Part shown: positions 1 through 5,102 of the stretch, in pieces
How positions within the stretch are numbered: the first letter of the stretch is position 1
Layout: the number at the start of each line of letters is the position of its first letter
Assembly: GCA_013298335.1 (NCBI GenBank)
Contig: JAAFHI010000064.1
Coordinates: 4,056-9,755, forward strand
Length of the DNA stretch: 5,700 nucleotides
Source of the DNA: Actinomycetota bacterium
GTDB lineage: Bacteria; Acidobacteriota; Blastocatellia; Chloracidobacteriales; Chloracidobacteriaceae
Direction of reading: 5' to 3'
Translations under genes and position numbers: made by a program
Notes under the pieces: generated by a model
Database searches by the model: none
Seen by the model: the letters and a program-made list of their open reading frames with translations, nothing else
Told to the model about the DNA's origin: nothing

Positions 1-38
1 GGAGCGACGTGACCGTTTCCGACGACGAGGAAAAGTAA
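1..38 (+). CDS. Possible C-terminal tail of a convergent plus-strand gene (partial)
   Basis: Reading from base 3, the plus strand gives SDVTVSDDEEK and then TAA at 36-38. Nine of the eleven codons end in G or C, as in the clear genes of this window, and a short acidic tail is a common kind of protein C-terminus. The rest of the gene would lie left of the window. Against this, only eleven codons are visible and all three minus-strand frames through this stretch are also open, so this is a weak call. If real, the gene converges on the M48 protease gene, and the inverted-repeat element at 132-286 sits in the spacer between two gene ends. Confidence 0.28.
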   Translation, partial: SDVTVSDDEEK

Positions 39-131
39 TCTTTCGGCCATCCGAAGCGCTTTGGTGAGGACGTAGAAAACGAATTCCGAAAAACCGTCCG
101 TCTCGTCGGAAACCGTTTCCCATATCCTCGC

Positions 132-286
132 CGTAACTGTTCAGAGTCCCCCGCTTCAGCGGGGATAAATTCAAAACGGACCAATTCAACCGGCGCAACC
201 TACGTTCAGGAAGTTCACGTCGCTTTCTGATGAATCGCCGCGACCGTTCTTTTCCCCGCTAAAGCGGGGGACTCTGAACAGTTACG
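132..286. mobile_element. 155-bp element with 34-bp terminal inverted repeats (REPIN- or MITE-like)
   Basis: Bases 132-165 and 253-286 are reverse complements with one mismatch in 34 (C157 against A261). Each arm has an outer head beginning GTAACTGTTCAGAGT followed by its own small palindrome: CCCCGCT and AGCGGGG around a 2-nt loop, at 149-164 and 254-269. Between the arms are 87 nt (166-252) with no convincing reading frame. Two inverted copies of a head-plus-palindrome unit around a spacer is the architecture of REPINs (paired REP sequences mobilised by RAYT transposases). A small non-autonomous transposon is the alternative. I see no transposase gene and no clear target-site duplication. 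In RNA the arms could form a long hairpin, but no U-tract follows on either strand, so I do not call it an intrinsic terminator. Confidence 0.72.
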
Positions 287-302
287 ATTTCTTCTTTGCT
301 TT

Positions 303-352
303 GACTCCAAGACTCCAAGACTCCCGACTCCAAGACGCTTAGTCTCCCAGAC
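303..352 (-). repeat. Degenerate octameric tandem repeat directly behind the M48 gene
   Basis: Read on the minus strand, this stretch divides into GTCTGGGA, GACTAAGC, GTCTTGGA, GTCGGGA, GTCTTGGA, GTCTTGGA and a final GTC. That is six units of 8, 8, 8, 7, 8 and 8 nt, three of them identical, plus a partial unit. The array overlaps no gene and begins at the base next to the protease TGA stop (353-355). Together with 287-302 it fills the space between that gene and the inverted-repeat element. It has no T-run and no strong stem, so it does not look like an intrinsic terminator. Confidence 0.6.
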
Positions 353-1177
353 TCATTTCTCCATGCCTTTCGGCACGCCCGACGGGTATTTCTGCTGGAT
401 CAGCGCCTGAAGTTTGGCGATGCGGTTTTCGGGATTCGGGTGGGTACTGAAAAATTCCGGCTGCCGCGCCCCGCCCTTTGAAGCCTCTCCGAGCACTTCC
501 ATCACGCCGATCATCGCGCGCGGGTCAAATCCGGCCTCGGCCATCAGCCGGACGCCGAGCGTGTCGGATTCGAGTTCATCCTCCCGGCCATACTTCATGT
601 TCACCGACGCGGCGACCGCCTGAGCCATCTGCGCGGCGGCCTGACTTTCCGAACCGACTGCGACCGCGCCGACCAGTCCGTTCGTCAGTTTCGCTTTTGC
701 AAGGTGTTCCGCGCCGTGGCGCGCGACAACGTGGCCGATTTCATGCCCGAGAACGCCCGCCAGTTCGCCGCGTGTCCGCAGGCGGCGCAGGAGCGCCTGG
801 GTAATGAACACCTGGCCGCCGGGGAGCGCGAAGGCGTTGATCGTGTTCGGGTCGGCAAGCACGTGGAATTCGAACCGGTAGCCGCTGTCGCGCGCCGCCG
901 ATTGCTGTACCAGCCGGGCCCCGATCTGCCGGACAAGCGCGGTTTCCTTCGGATCCGCCGACTCCCCGCCGTACTGCTGGATCATCTGCGGCGCGGATTG
1001 CAGCCCGAGCGAGATTTCCTGATCCTTCGTCAGACTCACCCGCTGCGTCTCGCCGGTAATTTCGTTTTTCTGGGATGAAAAGTAATACCCCGCGAAACTG
1101 CTCAGGGCGATGACGAGGGCCAGTACGAGCCGCGCGGGCGTGATGCCGCGGCGACCGCCGGAAGCATTGGGATACAT
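353..1177 (-). CDS. Membrane-anchored M48 family zinc metalloprotease
   Basis: A 274-residue peptidase of the M48 (Ste24/HtpX-like) family, of the single-domain type usually linked to envelope protein quality control. A short basic N-terminus (RR at 9-10) leads into one hydrophobic segment at about 17-33, which reads as an uncleaved signal anchor placing the catalytic domain outside the cytoplasm. The motif NAFALPGG is at 114-121. The zinc site HEIGH is at 145-149 (His145, Glu146, His149), and the third zinc ligand is probably Glu201 in ELESD (201-205). The late conserved HPN begins at His246. All catalytic residues are present, so the enzyme should be active. I chose the ATG at 1177 because GGAG lies 8 nt upstream; a GTG at 1186 in the same frame overlaps that site and is too close. 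It is the last gene of a probable unit, 53 nt behind the TonB-domain gene. BepA-, LoiP- and YcaL-type proteins share this fold, but the sequence alone does not choose among them. The substrate is unknown. Confidence 0.93.
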   Translation of the reverse strand: MYPNASGGRRGITPARLVLALVIALSSFAGYYFSSQKNEITGETQRVSLTKDQEISLGLQSAPQMIQQYGGESADPKETALVRQIGARLVQQSAARDSGYRFEFHVLADPNTINAFALPGGQVFITQALLRRLRTRGELAGVLGHEIGHVVARHGAEHLAKAKLTNGLVGAVAVGSESQAAAQMAQAVAASVNMKYGREDELESDTLGVRLMAEAGFDPRAMIGVMEVLGEASKGGARQPEFFSTHPNPENRIAKLQALIQQKYPSGVPKGMEK

Positions 1178-1185
1178 AAGGGGCA

Positions 1186-1189
1186 CTCC
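1186..1189 (-). promoter_or_regulatory. Ribosome binding site deciding the M48 protease start
   Basis: GGAG (minus strand, within TTGGAG) lies 8 nt before the ATG at 1177. The alternative GTG start at 1186 shares bases with this site, so the ATG is preferred. Confidence 0.65.
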
Positions 1190-1230
1190 AACCGGGAAAA
1201 GATTCCGACTGACGGATGTACGTCTGGCGA

Positions 1231-2151
1231 TTATGCCCGAACCCGTACGGGAATGCGCCGCGCAAACGGCGGGAGCGGTCTATTCCTCAAAACCGGGTTT
1301 TTGATTTCCTGCTCGGGGAGGTTGAAAGAAATTTCCACCCGTAGCGCGGCGCCAACCGGGCTCCCCAGCCGCATCGCCGGGGCGAATTGTCCTTTTCGGG
1401 CGGTCTCGATGGCTTTTTCATCGAGTCCGTAGCCCAGTGATTTGATGACCGAGACGCGAGAGACGCTTCCATCCGAGTTGACCGCGACTGACAAAACCAC
1501 CTTGCCCCTGATTTGCGCCGCGCGGCCTTCGGGTGAGTACTCGGGCTGAGGCAATGAAATGATGCGCGGGCGGTGGGAATCCAGCGCCTTGAACTCGGCT
1601 TCCGTCATTTCTGGTCTGGAAAGTGCCGTTTTCACCTCATCGAGTTCGGGCCGGGTCGAGACTGTCCGTTTTACTTTTGAATACATCGTGCTGTAGTGGC
1701 GACGGATTTTCCCCGGTGTCACTCGGCCTTCCCGAATTGCGAAAGAAAAGTGTACTTGGCTGTCGCCCTGCCACGGAGTCCATTGACCGCGGCTAGGGAT
1801 GTGAAACCGCTCTCTTTTCCATTCAAAACTTAAACTGATTTCTCCGTCGCGATCTTCCGGACGGACGGATTTCCCTCCGTAGTGGGTGATTCCGACGTTG
1901 ATTTGGTCAATCTGCTGGATGACGCCGTTTTCCTCCCGCGTGAACCAGCTTTCGCCTTTTTGAATCCACGCCTTCTCGACTTCCGACCGGAGCGCGGCGA
2001 AAAGCGGCGTGTCGGGCCAGGTTTCGCCGAGTTGGATTTCCGTGAACTGGGGCGGTTCGGGAGGGGGAGCGGGTGGCGTTTGCGCACTGACTGGGTGGCC
2101 GAACAGGATTGCAAAAATAGTCAGAAGAATCAGGCGAAAGCGTTTCTGCAT
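1231..2151 (-). CDS. Secreted protein with TonB C-terminal domain
   Basis: A 306-residue protein of the broad TonB-domain family. Residues 1-23 form a Sec signal peptide: basic MQKRFR, a hydrophobic core, and VSA before Gln24. A short proline-rich stretch follows at 25-34. About residues 36-190 form a region I do not recognise, with several beta-like stretches and many charged residues. The TonB C-terminal domain spans about 194-278, with the characteristic start around PEYSPEGRAAQIRG, the DGSV turn at 227-230, and GLDEKAIE followed by a FAPA-like segment. Classical TonB keeps an uncleaved membrane anchor to reach ExbB/ExbD; here the leader looks cleavable and no exbB or exbD gene is present, so true energy transduction is doubtful. 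The ATG at 2151 has AAGGAG 6 nt upstream and gives an exact signal peptide. Residues 279-306 form an Arg- and Pro-rich tail beyond the usual domain end and may reflect a shifted frame. It lies 49 nt behind the small acidic gene. Confidence 0.85.
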   Translation of the reverse strand: MQKRFRLILLTIFAILFGHPVSAQTPPAPPPEPPQFTEIQLGETWPDTPLFAALRSEVEKAWIQKGESWFTREENGVIQQIDQINVGITHYGGKSVRPEDRDGEISLSFEWKRERFHIPSRGQWTPWQGDSQVHFSFAIREGRVTPGKIRRHYSTMYSKVKRTVSTRPELDEVKTALSRPEMTEAEFKALDSHRPRIISLPQPEYSPEGRAAQIRGKVVLSVAVNSDGSVSRVSVIKSLGYGLDEKAIETARKGQFAPAMRLGSPVGAALRVEISFNLPEQEIKNPVLRNRPLPPFARRIPVRVRA

Positions 2152-2157
2152 TTGGCT

Positions 2158-2163
2158 CTCCTT
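2158..2163 (-). promoter_or_regulatory. Ribosome binding site deciding the TonB-domain protein start
   Basis: AAGGAG on the minus strand, 6 nt before the ATG at 2151. It places translation directly at the signal peptide and argues against a longer frame starting at 2208, which would overlap the preceding gene by 8 nt. Confidence 0.8.
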
Positions 2164-2200
2164 CAGGAATGTGGGGAATGAATCAACCACCCTGCCGGAC

Positions 2201-2650
2201 TCATTCAACTTCCAGAATCAGTCCCGAGGCGTCGAAATACCCTTCGGCGTCGGCTTGCATCAAACCGCTTCGATGACGAAAAAGCATTTCCCACAAGAGA
2301 TCGAGCTTCTGAAACGTCTCTTCGGCGGAGCGGCCCTGGTGAAGTACCCGAACCGCGACCAGTGTTTTCGACCGATTCAAATGGGTTAAAACCTTCTCTT
2401 TGTGTTCCCCTTCGGCGTTTTCGGCAAATTCCTTCAATTCATCAATTTCCTCATCGAAGAGACCGTCGCCGGGACGATTCACCTCAATCTCTCCGTAAAC
2501 GCCGCCGCCATACGTGAGATCACCTTCCGAATCGGTTTCGGTATCCCGGTCAATCGCGTAGTTGGAATCGGCCTCCCTGAGCGCCATTTCGATAAAACTC
2601 AACGTGATGTCTTTTTCATCATCGCTGATGAATCGCATGTAGTACCCCAT
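2201..2650 (-). CDS. Hypothetical acidic 149-residue protein
   Basis: I do not recognise this protein. It starts MGYYMRFISDDEKD and is strongly acidic throughout. It has no signal peptide or membrane segment, so it is probably cytoplasmic. Visible parts: a mixed helix-rich N-terminus to about residue 30; a Gly/Asp/Thr-rich stretch with GGGVYGEIEVN at about 48-58; an acidic helix around FDEEIDELKEFAENAEGEHKEK (about 65-86, shown only as a landmark); a beta-like TLVAVRVLHQG; a helix holding KLDLLWEML; and a C-terminus ending in LILEVE. The ATG at 2650 is preceded by a G-rich GGGGGA a few bases upstream, a weak but usable ribosome site. It is the first gene after the E1 terminator and probably heads the unit with the TonB-domain and M48 genes. 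I saw no convincing -35/-10 pair in the short upstream space (2651-2699). Codon use resembles the neighbours. Confidence 0.8.
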   Translation of the reverse strand: MGYYMRFISDDEKDITLSFIEMALREADSNYAIDRDTETDSEGDLTYGGGVYGEIEVNRPGDGLFDEEIDELKEFAENAEGEHKEKVLTHLNRSKTLVAVRVLHQGRSAEETFQKLDLLWEMLFRHRSGLMQADAEGYFDASGLILEVE

Positions 2651-2699
2651 CGCCCATCCCCCGGTCTGAATTTTGATTGCTTGAGGGGATTTCTAACAT

Positions 2700-2731
2700 A
2701 AAAAAACCGGGAACGTCTCCGCTCCCGGTTT
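2700..2731 (-). terminator. Intrinsic terminator of the E1 gene
   Basis: On the minus strand a perfect 9-bp stem (AAACCGGGA with TCCCGGTTT, plus-strand 2704-2712 and 2723-2731) closes a 10-nt loop and runs directly into a tract of seven T (2706-2700, the last bases shared with the stem). It lies 52 nt past the E1 stop codon. It should separate the E1 transcript from the downstream trio, which then needs its own promoter or read-through. Confidence 0.92.
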
Positions 2732-2734
2732 CAG

Positions 2735-2777
2735 GCACTCAGTGCATGCGCGCAGGGTGCGCGCGCTCCAACGCGCG
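2735..2777. repeat. GC-rich stretch of short repeats and alternative hairpins behind the E1 gene
   Basis: GCACT and AGTGC around one base form a small palindrome at 2735-2745. TGCGCGC occurs twice in direct order (2747-2753 and 2758-2764). The alternating GC blocks at 2748-2753, 2759-2766 and 2772-2777 are mutually complementary, so at least two mutually exclusive hairpins are possible. The stretch lies between the E1 stop and its terminator. It may be a decayed dispersed repeat or an extra 3' stabilising structure; it encodes nothing I can see. Confidence 0.45.
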
Positions 2778-2783
2778 GTCCAA

Positions 2784-4907
2784 TTAGTACTCGGCGAGTT
2801 TGACGACGGCGTTCAGCACGTCGGGAATCTGCGGCAGGATGTAGTCCTCGACCTGCGGCGCGTAGGCGACGAAGGTGTCGAGGCTGCCGATGCGCTGGAC
2901 CGGCGCGTCGAGATATTCGAAAAGCTCCGTCCCGATGCGCGCCGCAATTTCCGCGCCGTACCCCCACGACAGCGACTCCTCGTGCGCGACGATGACCCGG
3001 CTCGTCTTCTTCACCGATTCGGCGATGGCTTCCCAGTCGTAGGGCGAAATCGTCCGCAAATCAATGACTTCAACCGAGATGCCGTGCTGCTTTTCGGCTT
3101 CCTTCGCCGCGACCAGCGACTGCTGCACGAGCGCGCCGTAGGTCACGATGGTCACGTCGCTGCCCGCGCGCGCGACCTTCGCCTTGCCGAAGGGAATCAT
3201 GTAATCGGGGCCGGGGTAGACGCCCTTGTTGTACGCCTGGCGGTACAAATGCTTGTGTTCGAGGAAGATAACCGGATCGTCGGAGCGGATGGCCGTCCGG
3301 AGCAGGCCGTTGGCGTCCTCGGCGTTCGACGGGAACACCACGCGCAGGCCCGGAATGTGCGTGAACAGGGCCTCCGCCGACTGGCTGTGGTAGACCGCGC
3401 CGCCCTTCAGATAGCCGCCCGTCGGGACGCGAATCACGACCGACGAGGAAAAGGCGTTGTTCGAGCGCCAGCGCATGACCGCGAGTTCGTTGCGGATCTG
3501 CATGTAGGCGGGCCAGATGTAGTCGAAGAACTGAATTTCCACGACCGGCTTGAAGCCGCGCGTCGCGAGCCCGATGGCGCGTCCGACGATGTTGGCCTCG
3601 GCGAGCGGCGAGTTGTAGACGCGGTTCGCGCCATACAGCCGCTGCAAGTTGTGGGTGACCTTGAACACGCCGCCCTTGCCCTTCAGATCGCCGAGAATTT
3701 CCTCGCGGCTCGCGTCGGCGACATCCTCGCCGAAAATCAGAATCCGCGGGTCGCGGGCCATTTCGTCGCGCAGGCAGGCGTTGAGCAGATCGACCATCGT
3801 GCCGGGATTCCCCTCGGACGTCGTCCGGGGCGAACTGAATTTCGAACTCGTCGGGTCGATGTCGGGCGAATACACGAACTTGCGGGCGCTTTCGGGCGCG
3901 GGCTGCGGACTGGCGAGCGCGAGATCGGCGGCCTCGTTCACTTCGCGGTCAACGTCCGCCTTCAATTGCGCGAGCCCTTCGGCGGTCAGAATGTTTTCGG
4001 CAATCAGGAATTCGGCGAAGGTGCGGACCGGGTCGCGCTGCGCGTCGGCGTCGCGTTCGCTCGCCGGGCGGTAAAGCCGTTCGTCATCCGACAGCGAATG
4101 TGAATAGGGGCGGATCACCTTCGCGTGAACTAGCGCCGGGCCGAGCCGCTGCCGCGCGTAGGCCGCCGCCTCGGTCATCGTCGCGTAGCTTTCGAGCGCA
4201 TCCGTGCCGTCGCATTTCAGCACCAGCAGGTTCGGGTAGCTTTTGACCAGTTCCGAAATGCTGCCGCCCGCCGTCTGGACTTCGACCGGGACCGAAATTG
4301 CGTACCCGTTGTCTTCAATCAGAAAAACCACCGGCAGCTTGAGGTTGCAGGCCGTGTTGAGCGCCTCGAAAAACTCGCCCTCGCTGGTCGTGCCCTCGCC
4401 CGACGAGCAGTAGACGACTTCGTCCGGGTGGTAGGTCGTGCCGAGCAGCGACGCTTCAAGACCGAGCGCGGTCTGGCGGAGCGAGGCTTCCGCGCAGCCG
4501 ACCGCCTGAAGGAACTGCGTGCCGGTGCAGCTCGACTTCGAGACGATGTTGAACTTCTTGTGACCCCAGTGCGACGGCATCTGGCGTCCGCCGGAACTCG
4601 GATCGGCTTCCGCGCCGACCGCCGATTGCAGCATTTCGAGCGCCGTCACGCCGAGCGTCAGACAGAGCGCGCGGTCGCGATAATATCCGTAAAACCAGTC
4701 GTATCCGGGTTTTAACGCCAAGCCCGCCGCCGTCAGGATGGCCTCGTGACCGGCCCCGCTGATCTGGAAGAAGATCTTGTTCTGGCCCTTGAGCTGGATT
4801 TCCTTGTCGTCGACGCGGCGCGACAGATACATCGTGCGGTAGAAGGCGACGAGCTGTTCCGGCTGAAGTCCGGCGTACTTGGTGTCGAGAACGGATTTCG
4901 CTTGCAC
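2784..4907 (-). CDS. Fused E1 alpha-beta subunit of a 2-oxoacid dehydrogenase complex
   Basis: A 707-residue thiamine-diphosphate enzyme that oxidatively decarboxylates a 2-oxoacid and passes the acyl group to the lipoyl domain of an E2. The alpha part spans about residues 16-300, with GHE at 53-55, the ThDP/Mg motif from GEG (170-172) to DN (199-200) followed by GYAIS, and the loop HSLSDD at 270-275. A Pro/Ser/Asp-rich linker covers about 330-370. The beta part runs from about 371 to the end, with GEDVAD, a probable cofactor-activating glutamate in [10 protein letters not shown] (Glu437), [17 protein letters not shown], and a catalytic-type histidine in YHSQSAEA (His507). GEG rather than GDG and overall likeness suggest the branched-chain type, but pyruvate or acetoin use cannot be excluded. 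In most bacteria the two halves are separate genes; single-chain fusions are known. The GTG start at 4907 is chosen because AAAGGAG lies 10 nt upstream and the similarity begins just after it. No E2 or E3 gene is in the window. A strong terminator follows, so the gene is probably transcribed alone. Confidence 0.93.
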   Translation of the reverse strand: MQAKSVLDTKYAGLQPEQLVAFYRTMYLSRRVDDKEIQLKGQNKIFFQISGAGHEAILTAAGLALKPGYDWFYGYYRDRALCLTLGVTALEMLQSAVGAEADPSSGGRQMPSHWGHKKFNIVSKSSCTGTQFLQAVGCAEASLRQTALGLEASLLGTTYHPDEVVYCSSGEGTTSEGEFFEALNTACNLKLPVVFLIEDNGYAISVPVEVQTAGGSISELVKSYPNLLVLKCDGTDALESYATMTEAAAYARQRLGPALVHAKVIRPYSHSLSDDERLYRPASERDADAQRDPVRTFAEFLIAENILTAEGLAQLKADVDREVNEAADLALASPQPAPESARKFVYSPDIDPTSSKFSSPRTTSEGNPGTMVDLLNACLRDEMARDPRILIFGEDVADASREEILGDLKGKGGVFKVTHNLQRLYGANRVYNSPLAEANIVGRAIGLATRGFKPVVEIQFFDYIWPAYMQIRNELAVMRWRSNNAFSSSVVIRVPTGGYLKGGAVYHSQSAEALFTHIPGLRVVFPSNAEDANGLLRTAIRSDDPVIFLEHKHLYRQAYNKGVYPGPDYMIPFGKAKVARAGSDVTIVTYGALVQQSLVAAKEAEKQHGISVEVIDLRTISPYDWEAIAESVKKTSRVIVAHEESLSWGYGAEIAARIGTELFEYLDAPVQRIGSLDTFVAYAPQVEDYILPQIPDVLNAVVKLAEY

Positions 4908-4917
4908 GGCGGTATGA

Positions 4918-4924
4918 CTCCTTT
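4918..4924 (-). promoter_or_regulatory. Ribosome binding site selecting the GTG start of the E1 gene
   Basis: AAAGGAG on the minus strand, 10 nt before the GTG at 4907. It is the best Shine-Dalgarno match upstream of the conserved region. It argues against starts further upstream (the frame is open to 5024), whose added 39 residues are low in family likeness. Confidence 0.8.
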
Positions 4925-4988
4925 GGCGTAAGAGAACGGAAAGAATTGGACGAACGGGGAAAGCTGGCAGGTAAAAAGAATTCCGCCG

Positions 4989-4997
4989 ACTATAGCA
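4989..4997 (-). promoter_or_regulatory. Possible extended -10 promoter of the E1 gene
   Basis: The minus strand reads TGCTATAGT, matching an extended -10 (TG, one base, TATAAT with one difference). No good -35 box is present; the region where it would lie overlaps a GGCTGGGG copy. Transcription would start near 4981 and leave a leader of about 75 nt. The call rests on one short motif. Confidence 0.3.
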
Positions 4998-5002
4998 TCC
5001 GT

Positions 5003-5045
5003 CCCCAGCCGCTTCCCCAGCCAAAGCTGCATACCCACCCCAGCC
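5003..5045 (-). repeat. Three GGCTGGGG direct repeats upstream of the E1 gene
   Basis: GGCTGGGG (minus strand) occurs at 5038-5045, 5015-5022 and 5003-5010. Successive copies are offset by 23 and 12 nt, roughly two turns and one turn of the helix. The middle copy overlaps the expected -35 position of the possible promoter at 4989-4997, and the last ends 5 nt before its TG. This could be a set of binding sites for a regulator, or simply a degenerate low-complexity tract. Confidence 0.45.
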
Positions 5046-5069
5046 GAAACGACGCCCGGCCAGGCGTAA

Positions 5070-5100
5070 ACCTGAGACCTGAAACCCGAAACCCGATACC
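5070..5100 (-). repeat. Heptameric tandem repeat directly behind the YARHG gene
   Basis: On the plus strand four units of 7 nt follow one another: ACCTGAG, ACCTGAA, ACCCGAA and ACCCGAT, then ACC. The consensus is ACCYGAN. The array ends two bases short of the TGA stop of the YARHG-domain gene (5103-5105). It overlaps no gene and shows no hairpin. It resembles the repeat behind the M48 gene in placement, though the unit sequence differs. Confidence 0.65.
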
Positions 5101-5102
5101 TT

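Noticed and set aside
1..50. Start of a further minus-strand gene with ATG at 50
   Set aside because: Only 16 codons are visible, no ribosome site precedes the ATG, and competing frames on both strands are equally open.
15..113. An 11-bp inverted repeat (15-25 with 103-113)
   Set aside because: The match does not extend on either side and the arms are 77 nt apart. It could be chance in a low-complexity region.
149..164. Intrinsic terminator from the GC palindrome in the left arm of the inverted-repeat element
   Set aside because: No T-run follows on either strand, and the same palindrome is repeated in the other arm, so it belongs to the element.
303..352. CRISPR-like array
   Set aside because: Units are 7-8 nt with no spacers, and no cas genes are present; this is simple tandem repetition.
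2152..2208. Longer start of the TonB-domain protein overlapping the preceding gene
   Set aside because: It would bury the signal peptide behind 19 residues, and the good AAGGAG site serves the ATG at 2151.
2742..4103. A 453-codon open frame on the plus strand antisense to the E1 gene
   Set aside because: It is the mirror of a high-GC gene with strong third-position bias. The translation is Arg/Val/Asp-rich with no family pattern, while the minus-strand frame has complete E1 motifs.
4908..5024. N-terminal extension of the E1 protein by 39 residues
   Set aside because: The extension has no family likeness, and a strong ribosome site points to the GTG at 4907. The extra frame also runs through the possible promoter.
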